Shown here: positions 35,336 through 43,306 of the stretch, piece after piece
Layout: every line of letters begins with the position of its first letter
Position numbering within the stretch: the stretch's first letter is position 1
From: Flavobacteriales bacterium
GTDB taxonomy: Bacteria > Bacteroidota > Bacteroidia > Flavobacteriales_D > Parvicellaceae
Direction of reading: 5' to 3'
Assembly (NCBI GenBank): GCA_020635565.1
Contig: JACJZN010000008.1
Location: forward strand, 570,254-634,253
Length of the DNA stretch: 64,000 nt
The notes under the pieces: model-generated
Seen by the model: only the letters and a program-made list of their open reading frames with translations
Databases searched by the model: none
What the model was told of the DNA's origin: nothing
Translations under genes and position numbers: made by a program

Positions 35336-35343
35336 CGAAATTA
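35336..35343 (-). promoter_or_regulatory. Candidate -7 element for yidC
   Basis: The minus strand reads TAATTTCG followed by CAGCCTTAA; one mismatch to TAnnTTTG. The overlapping 13-base motif (35327-35339) is identical to one before the PpiD-like gene. Confidence 0.4.
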
Positions 35344-35487
35344 ATGAATAATATAAGAAGAGGCTTATAAATGAGAATCAAATTATTGAATTGTTCATAT
35401 TCAGTTGATTGTGTATTCGAAAGACTGCTTTTAAAGTTGTAAAACGCCAATTGATTTATCTCATAGGCACAATATGATGATTTCATC

Positions 35488-35495
35488 TATATTTG
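35488..35495 (+). promoter_or_regulatory. Candidate -7 element for the ZIP/MutS-like operon
   Basis: TATATTTG matches TAnnTTTG fully and is followed by CAAC, 18 bases before ATG 35514. The leader would be only about 10-15 bases. No strong -33 TTTG is seen at standard spacing. Confidence 0.5.
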
Positions 35496-35513
35496 CAACT
35501 TTATTGCATTTAA

Positions 35514-36305
35514 ATGACAATTTTAATCATAGTTAGTGTGGTGTTGTTAACAGGTGGATTAACCTTTCTGTTTTCCGAGAGAATAAAGGCAAAACACCGA
35601 ATGTTCAGTACCTTTTCTGCTGCATTGGTAGCTTCTCTAATATTTGTTCATATTCTTCCGGATATTTACGGCTCTGAGGTAGGGGCTAAATGGTTGGGAT
35701 TGGCTGTTCTATTAGGATTAGTGATTCAATTGGTATTGGAAAAAATAACACATGGAATCGAACATGGTCATCATCACACGCATGCCAAAAGTCATAAGTC
35801 CATTTTGATTGGTGTGATGTTAGGCTTGGGAGCGCATGCGCTGATTGAAGGAATGCCGATCTCTATTGATGATGATCATCAAACAGAGGAAACAGAAGAA
35901 CATGCTCACATTCATAATGATCACCACGATCATGAGCATGTAGACTATTCTTCAGGTAAAACAAAAGTCTCCAGTAAGTTCATTTCCGCAATATTGATGC
36001 ACAAGGTACCGGTTACGCTCATGCTTAGCTTGTTCTTACTTTCAATTGGAGTCAAGCCTGTCAATTATTTTTTACTACTTCTTATCTTTGCTGTTATGAC
36101 TCCTTTGGGAATGTTCACAGGAGAATTTTTGATGAAAATCCCAGCTATAAATAGCTATAAATTTTACCTTCTTGCGGTTTCTACAGGAATGTTGTTACAT
36201 ATTATCACTTCTATCTTGTTTGAGCACGGACACTCTAAAAAAGAAACAAATCTTCATATTTTGTTGATCGTTTTGGGTGTGAGCATTGGTGTAATTCTAT
36301 TCTAG
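35514..36305 (+). CDS. ZIP-family metal transporter
   Basis: A 263-residue inner-membrane divalent-metal importer (zinc is the usual substrate). It has about seven or eight hydrophobic segments and two histidine-rich stretches: HGIEHGHHHTHAKSHK (about 80-97) and EEHAHIHNDHHDHEH (about 127-142). Between them lies GVMLGLGAHALIEGMPI, the ZIP TM4 HxxxEG metal motif. A later HKVPVTLMLSLFLL matches the TM5 HKxPxxL motif. The binuclear centre residues are therefore present. The MutS-like gene starts at the very next base, so they form one operon. Confidence 0.92.
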   Translation: MTILIIVSVVLLTGGLTFLFSERIKAKHRMFSTFSAALVASLIFVHILPDIYGSEVGAKWLGLAVLLGLVIQLVLEKITHGIEHGHHHTHAKSHKSILIGVMLGLGAHALIEGMPISIDDDHQTEETEEHAHIHNDHHDHEHVDYSSGKTKVSSKFISAILMHKVPVTLMLSLFLLSIGVKPVNYFLLLLIFAVMTPLGMFTGEFLMKIPAINSYKFYLLAVSTGMLLHIITSILFEHGHSKKETNLHILLIVLGVSIGVILF

Positions 36306-38078
36306 ATGGAAAAGATCTTAACTCATTATAAAGAAAGAAAGTCGATTGCCGAGCAGCATGTAAAAATGCTTGGAGCAAGGATTAACACTCTGGTTGTGTT
36401 TCGAGTTTTAGTGTTTTCAATAGGGGTGACGCTGATTATTTTGTTCTTTGCAAAAGCCTGGTTGAGTGTCCTCGTTGGTGTGACTACTGCAGTGCTCTTT
36501 GGATTCTTGATCAAATATCATCTTAGAAAGAAAGAGGAGCAACGATTTTGGAAGGAAGTTGCTCTCTTTTACGATAATGAGATCAAAGGAGTAAATGGAG
36601 ATTGGTCATTTGCCAATAATGGGGAGGATTATCATGTGCCAGATCATGAGTTTGCTTATGATATAGACCTATTCGGTGAACGATCCTTTTTTCAAAGAGT
36701 AAATCGAACGAGTTTGAATGGGGGAGAGAGGTTTCTCGCCAAACTGTTTTTAAGTAACGATACAAGTCAAATCGATTCACTTCAAGAGGCAAATAAAGAA
36801 TTGCGAGAGAAAAATAGTTTGACGGAGAGTTTCGTTGGATATGCTCGCATTAATGATGCTGAAGTTTCTCCAGAAGTGGTAAGAAGTTGGCTTTTGAGTT
36901 TTAAAGCTTTTTTACCATCCTATTCTTCATTTCTGGGAATTGGGTTCTCATTACTATCTATAGGGGTTTTGTTCATGTTTTCTGCAGGCTGGATTTCAGG
37001 ATTGTATTTGTCAGGATGGATCGTTTTGGGGTTGGGTGTAATAGGGATTTGGTTAAAAAAGATTACGAAGCTCAATGGAGAGATCAATAAAGTCGTTTCC
37101 TCTATAAAATCATATGGCAAATTATTGTATTTGATTGAGGCGGAGGAATTTAGATCAGAGCGATTAAGTTCCCTAAAAAGTAAGATCGTTCATTCAAACA
37201 GTACTGCTTCTGAAGTGATTGATCAATTGAGTAGAAATATCGATTTATTTAATAATCGAAATAACCTGATCGTTGCGATGTTAGGAAATGGATTTTTCCT
37301 ATGGGATCTTCAAACTACTTTTCGATTACAAAAATGGCTAGTAAGGCATGCAGAAGAAGTAGTTGATTGGTTGGATGTACTTTATGAATTGGACGCATTA
37401 TTGTCTTTGGCTATCTATTCTAAAAACCATCCAGGATTTAATTATCCTGTAATAGATCACAATGGTAATATTTATGGAAAATCACTAGGTCATCCATTGA
37501 TCAAAAGAGCTGTGTGTGTGACCAATGATGTTGACATAAAGCCAGCAAGTTTTTTGATCATTACTGGAGCTAATATGGCAGGGAAAAGTACTTTCCTCCG
37601 TACAATAAGTTTGGCCATTTTGATGACTAATTTGGGACTTCCTGTTTATGCTGATGAATTAAGGATCAAACCGCAAAAATTGATTACAAGCATGCGTTCT
37701 TCAGATTCTTTGCTGGAGGATGAGTCTTATTTCTTTGCAGAATTGAAAAGATTAAAATTCATCATTGAACAAATAGACACCTCGAATTACTTTATTGTGC
37801 TGGATGAAATTTTAAAAGGAACCAATAGTAAAGATAAGGAAGAGGGTTCCAAAAAGTTTGTGAGAAGATTGGTTGAAATGGGGGCTACAGGGATTATTGC
37901 CACCCATGATCTCGGATTATGTACTATTGAGCAGGAATTATCTCAGGTGAATAATTATTATTTTGATGCGGAGATCATCAACGATGAGCTTCATTTTGAC
38001 TATCGAATGAAAAATGGTGTATGCAAGAATATGAATGCATCCTTCTTATTACGGAAGATGAATATTGTTAGTGACTAA
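36306..38078 (+). CDS. Membrane-anchored MutS-like ATPase
   Basis: A 590-residue protein with the MutS family ATPase domain but no mismatch-recognition domain. Hydrophobic segments lie at about 33-50 and 54-72 and again at about 207-228 and 231-250, suggesting four TM helices. The lever/clamp helices are reduced, and the C-terminal third is the ABC-type MutS domain: Walker A TGANMAGKST (about 420-429), the DSLLEDESYFFAELKRLKFI clamp-signature region, Walker B NYFIVLDEILKGTNS, and the H-loop IIATHDLG. It is part of a membrane MutS subfamily seen in Bacteroidota; a role in mismatch repair is not shown. The start immediately follows the ZIP gene stop. Confidence 0.85.
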   Translation: MEKILTHYKERKSIAEQHVKMLGARINTLVVFRVLVFSIGVTLIILFFAKAWLSVLVGVTTAVLFGFLIKYHLRKKEEQRFWKEVALFYDNEIKGVNGDWSFANNGEDYHVPDHEFAYDIDLFGERSFFQRVNRTSLNGGERFLAKLFLSNDTSQIDSLQEANKELREKNSLTESFVGYARINDAEVSPEVVRSWLLSFKAFLPSYSSFLGIGFSLLSIGVLFMFSAGWISGLYLSGWIVLGLGVIGIWLKKITKLNGEINKVVSSIKSYGKLLYLIEAEEFRSERLSSLKSKIVHSNSTASEVIDQLSRNIDLFNNRNNLIVAMLGNGFFLWDLQTTFRLQKWLVRHAEEVVDWLDVLYELDALLSLAIYSKNHPGFNYPVIDHNGNIYGKSLGHPLIKRAVCVTNDVDIKPASFLIITGANMAGKSTFLRTISLAILMTNLGLPVYADELRIKPQKLITSMRSSDSLLEDESYFFAELKRLKFIIEQIDTSNYFIVLDEILKGTNSKDKEEGSKKFVRRLVEMGATGIIATHDLGLCTIEQELSQVNNYYFDAEIINDELHFDYRMKNGVCKNMNASFLLRKMNIVSD

Positions 38079-38117
38079 AGTAACAATGAAGTTTATCTTT
38101 TAAAGAAAATGGAAATG

Positions 38118-38125
38118 TATATTTG
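38118..38125 (+). promoter_or_regulatory. Candidate -7 element for trxB
   Basis: TATATTTG, a full match to TAnnTTTG, followed by CATT, 60 bases before the trxB ATG. The -33 region is TTT-rich without a clean TTTG. Confidence 0.5.
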
Positions 38126-38185
38126 CATTTCTAAAATAGAATGAACAACAAATTATATTTTTTGACTTAAATAAATTCAAGAAAA

Positions 38186-39136
38186 ATGGCGGAAGAAATT
38201 GAAAGAATTAAATGCTTAATTATAGGGTCTGGACCAGCGGGTTATACTGCAGCTATTTATGCTGCAAGAGCAAATATGGAACCTGTACTTTATCAAGGAA
38301 TGCAACCTGGAGGACAGTTGACTACCACTAATGAAGTGGAGAACTTTCCAGGATATCCAGAAGGAATCTCAGGACCAGAAATGATGGTTGAATTAGAAGC
38401 ACAGGCAAAAAGATTTGATGCAGATATAAGAAATGGATGGGTTACTAAAGTTGATTTCTCTGGAGACGTGCACAAAGTTTGGGTTGATGAAACCAAAGAG
38501 ATTCATACGGATACTGTTATTATAGCAACTGGAGCATCAGCAAAATATCTTGGGTTGGAGTCAGAACAGCATTATCTGAAAATCGGAGGTGGAGTATCGG
38601 CATGCGCTGTGTGTGATGGGTTCTTTTATAGAGGTCAGGAAACAGTTATTGTTGGTGCGGGAGATTCAGCATGTGAAGAAGCGCATTACCTTTCTAAATT
38701 ATGTAAAAAAGTTACCATGCTGGTCAGAAGAGATGAATTCAGAGCTTCTAAGATCATGGAAGAAAGAGTTAAGTCAACTGAGAATATAGAAATTCTATTC
38801 AATACTGATACGGTAGAAGTATTAGGAGATGAACATGGAGTGACTGGAGCAAGAGTAAAGAATAATAAAACAGGAGAGGAAAGGGATATACCTTGTACAG
38901 GATTCTTTGTTGCTATTGGACATAAACCGAATACAGATGTATTCAAACCATATATAGATATGGACGAAACAGGTTATATTAAGAATGTTCCTGGATCTTC
39001 CAAAACGAATGTAGCAGGAGTGTTTGTTTCTGGTGATGCTGCTGATAAAAATTACAGACAGGCCATTACTGCTGCTGGTACAGGATGTATGGCAGCCTTA
39101 GATGCTGAAAGATATTTGGCGGCAAAAGGACACTAA
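38186..39136 (+). CDS. trxB: Thioredoxin reductase
   Basis: Cytoplasmic NADPH-dependent flavoenzyme that reduces thioredoxin. It has 316 residues: FAD dinucleotide fold IGSGPAGYTAAIYAARA (about 13-29), PGGQLTTTNEVENFPGY (about 41-57), redox-active CAVC (Cys140, Cys143; the usual middle pair is AT or TT), the NADPH motif VGAGDSACEEAHYL, and the C-terminal FAD motif GVFVSGDAADKNYRQAITAAGTGCMAALDAE. Single gene with its own promoter-like element and a stem-loop after its stop. Confidence 0.97.
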   Translation: MAEEIERIKCLIIGSGPAGYTAAIYAARANMEPVLYQGMQPGGQLTTTNEVENFPGYPEGISGPEMMVELEAQAKRFDADIRNGWVTKVDFSGDVHKVWVDETKEIHTDTVIIATGASAKYLGLESEQHYLKIGGGVSACAVCDGFFYRGQETVIVGAGDSACEEAHYLSKLCKKVTMLVRRDEFRASKIMEERVKSTENIEILFNTDTVEVLGDEHGVTGARVKNNKTGEERDIPCTGFFVAIGHKPNTDVFKPYIDMDETGYIKNVPGSSKTNVAGVFVSGDAADKNYRQAITAAGTGCMAALDAERYLAAKGH

Positions 39137-39158
39137 TAATTTATTTATATAGATTAAG

Positions 39159-39190
39159 AAGGTTGCTTATTTTTTAACATAGGCAACCTT
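39159..39190 (+). terminator. Stem-loop after trxB, likely terminator
   Basis: An 8-bp perfect stem (AAGGTTGC with GCAACCTT) around a T-rich 16-base loop, 23 bases after the trxB stop. The trailing T-run is short (TTTCTGG), so termination strength is uncertain. Confidence 0.5.
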
Positions 39191-39243
39191 TCTGGTTTAA
39201 AATCATTAATTTAGTCAGTCAGATAATAAGTAAAACCAAACCA

Positions 39244-41544
39244 ATGAATAGACTTTATACCTTATTGATCGGATCCACGTTATTGGGTTCTTTTTACGGT
39301 CAAACATTTAATGTTGGCGGACCGATTACCAGTCATACAAAATATTCTTTTAGAGAGATCAAGGATATTGAGGTATTGCCTGCCTTTGATCTAGATGCTG
39401 TGATTCTTGCAAATGAAGCAAATGCAGTCAACAAGGTTGGGCCCTACATGTTCGGTTATGAACATGCAGTGAATTATAGTCTTGGCAATTCTGGTTCATG
39501 GGAAAATCTGGATAACGGAGATAGAATCTGGAGGCTCAGAATTTCTTCACCGGGAGCATTATCGCTAAACTTTGTTTTCAGCGATTTTGAATTGCCAGAG
39601 GGAGCTCACCTTCATATCTATAATGCAGATAAATCAATGGTGTTGGGAGCATACACTGCTGAAAATAACAATGCGAATAATGAGTTAGGAACAGATTTGA
39701 TTAAGGGAGATGACGCTACAATTGAGTATTTTGTGCCAAGATCGGCACAAACGGCTGGAAGACTTCATATGACTATGGCTGTTCACGGTTATTACGATAT
39801 CAATAACTGGTATACAGAAAAAGTTAATGAATCGGATCCTTGTAACATGGACGTTATTTGTCCAGATGGAGATGATTGGAGAGATGAGATTCGTTCAGAA
39901 GCAAGAATTCTTGCCGGAGGTGGACTATGCTCAGGAACTCTTTTGAATAACACTGCTCAAGATGGAAAAGCATATTTTTTAACAGCAAATCACTGTAATC
40001 CAGGAGGGATGGGAAGTGGAGTTTTTGCATTCTATTATGAATCACCAATTTGTGGAAGTCAAACCACAGCCAATTCTCAGGCATCAACCACTACTCAAAC
40101 GGTTAATGGCTCTACTTTGAGAGCTACTAAAGCTGATTCTGATTTTGGATTGATCGAGTTGAATTCCTTGCCTCCAAATCCATATTATGCAGGATGGAAC
40201 AATTCAGGTAATACACCGCAAACAGCAGTTGGAATTCATCATCCTTCTGGAGATGTGAAGAAGATCTCATTTGATGATGATGTTTTACAGTCTGCCTCTG
40301 GATTAAGTTCTGTCGCAAATTCGGAATGGAGAATTGAAGCTTGGGAAAGAAATACAACTACAGAGGGTGGTTCATCGGGATCTGGTTTGTGGGATGAAAA
40401 TCACTATATCGTAGGTCAGTTACATGGAGGATCTGCTTCATGCTCAAATAGTATCAACGATTACTACGGTAAATTCTCTATGTCTTGGGATGGAAATGGA
40501 GCATCTTCCTCAGCTCAAAGACTACACGATTGGTTAGATCCCCAGTCGACAGGAGCTACAACTTTACCCGGATATGATCCAAATGCATCTACATTAAGTT
40601 ATGATGCTGGAGTAACCAATAATGTTACCTCAGCTACTTTGTGCTCAGCGGTTTATGAACCAGAGATCACTCTGAAGAATCATGGGCAGCAAACTTTGAC
40701 ATCTTGTACGATTACTTATAATGTTGATGGAGGAGCTAATAATGTTTACAACTGGACAGGTTCGTTAGCTGCAAATGCTACCGAAGTTGTTGTTTTAGGG
40801 TCTGTTTCTGTTTCAGGAAGTGGATCGCATACGTTTAATGCTACAGTATCTAATCCAAATGGAAATACGGATGAAGATGCAAGTAATGATGTTATTGCTT
40901 CTAGTTTTAGTGCCGTGCCTAATAGTATGCCTGTTTACCTAAATCTTCTTGTTGACTGTTATGGAGAAGAAGTGGCTTGGCAGATAACAGAGCAAGGATC
41001 GTCAACTGTATTGTTTTCTGGAGCTGATTACCCAGGAACAGGAACTTCTCCAATAGCAAATGGTACTACTGTGACTGAAGATCTTTGTCTAGCGAATGGG
41101 TGTTATACTTTTGAGATTACAGATACCTATGGAGATGGAATGTCGGGATCTCAATACAACGGATGTAACACTGATGGTGATTACAATTTGGAAGATTATT
41201 ATGGGAATGAATTTTTCGCTATGACTCAAGCAGATTACGGAACAGGAACTTCTCATACATTCTGTGTTACTACTGTGGGTGTAGATGAAAATGATCTATC
41301 GACCATGATAAATGTGTTTCCTAATCCTGCTGAAGATAATTTTAGCATTTTATTAGGTAATGAAGATCTCACAATTTCTTCAATTCAAATTGTTGATGTT
41401 AGGGGAGCTCTTGTCTTGAACGTATCAAATATTCAATCATCAGTACAGACTAATGTTAATGTTTCTTCATTGTCTCAAGGTGTTTACTTTGTGAATATCA
41501 CGACAGATCAAGGAGTAGTAACTAAAAAAGTCTCTTTGAGATAA
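39244..41544 (+). CDS. Secreted S1-type serine protease (lysyl-endopeptidase-like) with T9SS sorting tail
   Basis: A 766-residue extracellular protease. Signal peptide at about 1-20 (ends FYGQ), a propeptide of roughly 190 residues, then a trypsin-fold domain with GGLCSGTLLNN, FLTANHC (His250), SDFGLIEL (Asp300) and EGGSSGSGLW (Ser378), a triad like Achromobacter lysyl endopeptidase. The C-terminal half has CARDB-like and YEIxDTYGDGM-type beta domains (about 465-680) and a type A T9SS sorting domain (about 685-766: NVFPNPAEDNF, IVDVRGALV, LSQGVYFVNI). Substrate choice for Lys is inferred, not proven. The beta-helix gene follows after 14 bases, so they may be co-transcribed. Confidence 0.93.
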   Translation: MNRLYTLLIGSTLLGSFYGQTFNVGGPITSHTKYSFREIKDIEVLPAFDLDAVILANEANAVNKVGPYMFGYEHAVNYSLGNSGSWENLDNGDRIWRLRISSPGALSLNFVFSDFELPEGAHLHIYNADKSMVLGAYTAENNNANNELGTDLIKGDDATIEYFVPRSAQTAGRLHMTMAVHGYYDINNWYTEKVNESDPCNMDVICPDGDDWRDEIRSEARILAGGGLCSGTLLNNTAQDGKAYFLTANHCNPGGMGSGVFAFYYESPICGSQTTANSQASTTTQTVNGSTLRATKADSDFGLIELNSLPPNPYYAGWNNSGNTPQTAVGIHHPSGDVKKISFDDDVLQSASGLSSVANSEWRIEAWERNTTTEGGSSGSGLWDENHYIVGQLHGGSASCSNSINDYYGKFSMSWDGNGASSSAQRLHDWLDPQSTGATTLPGYDPNASTLSYDAGVTNNVTSATLCSAVYEPEITLKNHGQQTLTSCTITYNVDGGANNVYNWTGSLAANATEVVVLGSVSVSGSGSHTFNATVSNPNGNTDEDASNDVIASSFSAVPNSMPVYLNLLVDCYGEEVAWQITEQGSSTVLFSGADYPGTGTSPIANGTTVTEDLCLANGCYTFEITDTYGDGMSGSQYNGCNTDGDYNLEDYYGNEFFAMTQADYGTGTSHTFCVTTVGVDENDLSTMINVFPNPAEDNFSILLGNEDLTISSIQIVDVRGALVLNVSNIQSSVQTNVNVSSLSQGVYFVNITTDQGVVTKKVSLR

Positions 41545-41558
41545 GATAGTTCTAAGCA

Positions 41559-42893
41559 TTGAAAATTAACCACTTATATTTGAGAAGATCAGTCCTAGGA
41601 CTGATTTTCTTTTTTAAAGTAATTTGTTCGAATGCTCAGAAATTTTTGGATCTGACACCTTTAGACAAGGATATCTCTAAGAAGATCAGGCAGTTTATCA
41701 GCTATGAGGAAGGAGATAAGATCATTCGATTTTCATCAGGAATTTATGAAATCAATGAGACAATAAAACTTTCCTCCGATGTAATGTTGGTAGGTGTTTC
41801 GGTGGATTCGACAATCCTTCAATTTGATCTAAAAGGCAAGGAGAATTGTATAGAAATTATTGGGAAGCGAGAAAATAAACCAAATAGAATTATTGAGAAC
41901 GAAAGAGTAATTCACGAAGGTGATCGCTATTATAAAATTTTCAATGCAAATCCAAATTTGGACCTGTCTGAATGGGGATCTGAATCAATGGGGTGTATGG
42001 TAAAAGGGAAGTACTTAAAGGAAGGTGTTTTTGAATGGAAGCATGGTTATGATGATATTATGAAAAGCACTCTGGGAGATAGTATTCTGTGTTACGAGAT
42101 CTTTCCGGTTAGAAATGTTTCTTTAAGAGATTTTACAATAAAAAGATTGGATGAAACTTCTGGACAAACATCCAATATATTTATGAATTACACCGCAGAT
42201 TGTGAAATCGCTCGAGTCGAAAGTTATAATTGCAATTACAGCCATGTCACACTGGAGAATTCTTATAATGTAAAGGTAGAACATTGTCTGTTTAGAGAAG
42301 GGTTCAGTCATGGAAATGGCGGTAAAGCATATGGAGTGGCTTTGCAATATGGCTCTTCTTGGTGTTCGATTGAAGGTTGCTGGTTCGATTCATTGCGTCA
42401 CGGTGTCGTTCTGCAGTTGGGAGTTAGTTTGAATTCTATAGTTGGAAATTATTTTGAAAACTCGTATTGGACAGAAGTTCGACTTCCTGAAAAATCAGCA
42501 GGAGATATCGTATTTCATGGAAATTTCCCGTTTAGAAATCAGGTAAGCTACAATATCTGTAATAACATAGTAGTGGACAATTCTCATGGTGTAAACGGAC
42601 CCAATGCAATTGTGCATAATAGGGTGTTGTTATACGGGATTTATACGAATAGAAAGTCGGTAGACTCAACTTTTTATATTGGTTGCAATTTGATCAATAA
42701 GGGAGGGATATTCAAAGGAAGGTTGGTAACCAAAGGAAAGGCGGTAAGGTCTTGTGGTAATTATATTGGTGAAAGATTGCAAAAGAGTCAAGGAGACTGC
42801 AAGAACCTTGGTTGTTCTCTTCAAGATCTCCAGATTACACTTTCAAGTAATGATGCGATAGAATATTTTGGTTTAACGCTACCAGAAGATTAA
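41559..42893 (+). CDS. Secreted right-handed beta-helix (pectate-lyase-fold) protein
   Basis: A 444-residue protein with a signal peptide (about 12-27, ending SNAQ). The mature protein opens with a pectate-lyase-3-like entry segment (IIRFSSGIYEINETIKLSSDVMLVGVSVDSTIL) and continues with parallel beta-helix rungs such as VSLRDFTIKRL, CEIARVESYNCNYSHVTLENSYNVKVEHCLF and NSIVGNYFENS. Enzymatic activity (polysaccharide lyase or hydrolase) is possible but no active-site motif is clear. The start is TTG at 41559 with no better ATG nearby. It lacks a T9SS tail, unlike the protease upstream, so it is probably periplasmic. Confidence 0.82.
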   Translation: MKINHLYLRRSVLGLIFFFKVICSNAQKFLDLTPLDKDISKKIRQFISYEEGDKIIRFSSGIYEINETIKLSSDVMLVGVSVDSTILQFDLKGKENCIEIIGKRENKPNRIIENERVIHEGDRYYKIFNANPNLDLSEWGSESMGCMVKGKYLKEGVFEWKHGYDDIMKSTLGDSILCYEIFPVRNVSLRDFTIKRLDETSGQTSNIFMNYTADCEIARVESYNCNYSHVTLENSYNVKVEHCLFREGFSHGNGGKAYGVALQYGSSWCSIEGCWFDSLRHGVVLQLGVSLNSIVGNYFENSYWTEVRLPEKSAGDIVFHGNFPFRNQVSYNICNNIVVDNSHGVNGPNAIVHNRVLLYGIYTNRKSVDSTFYIGCNLINKGGIFKGRLVTKGKAVRSCGNYIGERLQKSQGDCKNLGCSLQDLQITLSSNDAIEYFGLTLPED

Positions 42894-42917
42894 TTTTGCG
42901 ATTCAATAAATGAACCA

Positions 42918-43202
42918 ATGTCAAAATTCAATGAGCTAATACAGGGTGAAATTCCGGTCATAGTGGAATTCTATGCAGAATGGGCTCCAACCTGTGGAGA
43001 GGTGAACGAACAGTTGAAGGAGCTGAAATCAGAACTTGGAACTGGAGTCAAAATGGTAAGAATTGATTTCGATAGGAATGAATCAGTAGCCCGAAAGTTA
43101 GGAGTTGTAGGTGTTCCTTCTGTTATTTTATTTAAGGAAGGAAAGAAACTTTATTCAGGTTCAGGATTAATAGAAGTCGAAGAAATTCGATCAAAAATTT
43201 GA
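42918..43202 (+). CDS. Thioredoxin-fold protein lacking the first active-site cysteine
   Basis: A 94-residue cytoplasmic thioredoxin-like protein. The fold is clear: VIVEFYAEW (about 14-22), GVKMVRIDFDRNESVARKLGVVGVPSVILFKEGKKL with the cis-proline VPS. The active site, normally WCGPC, reads WAPTC (22-26): the nucleophilic Cys is replaced by Ala and only Cys26 remains. Ordinary dithiol reductase activity is therefore not expected; mono-thiol or structural/chaperone roles are possible. The gene lies 24 bases after the beta-helix gene. Its stop codon is the start of a 10-bp inverted repeat ahead of gcvP. Confidence 0.88.
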   Translation: MSKFNELIQGEIPVIVEFYAEWAPTCGEVNEQLKELKSELGTGVKMVRIDFDRNESVARKLGVVGVPSVILFKEGKKLYSGSGLIEVEEIRSKI

Positions 43203-43259
43203 GTTTTCAACCGTTGATCGAAAAAAGGTTTATAAAAAGCTCGTTTCCTTTGAAAACTC
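43201..43259. promoter_or_regulatory. 10-bp inverted repeat between the thioredoxin-like gene and gcvP
   Basis: GAGTTTTCAA (43201-43210) pairs perfectly with TTGAAAACTC (43250-43259) across a 39-base spacer. The right arm overlaps the candidate gcvP -33 element. It could be an operator or a long stem-loop that ends the upstream transcript. Confidence 0.4.
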
Positions 43260-43282
43260 TATAATTTACCGAAGTATATTTA
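43249..43282 (+). promoter_or_regulatory. Candidate gcvP promoter
   Basis: TTTG (43249-43252) is followed after 22 bases by TATATTTA (43275-43282), one mismatch to TAnnTTTG, 24 bases before ATG 43307. Confidence 0.5.
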
Positions 43283-43306
43283 CACACAAATTACAAACAC
43301 AAGCAT

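Noticed and set aside
43203..43306. Glycine riboswitch upstream of gcvP
   Set aside because: The leader after the predicted promoter is only about 20 bases, too short for the aptamer, and the sequence lacks the paired conserved cores.
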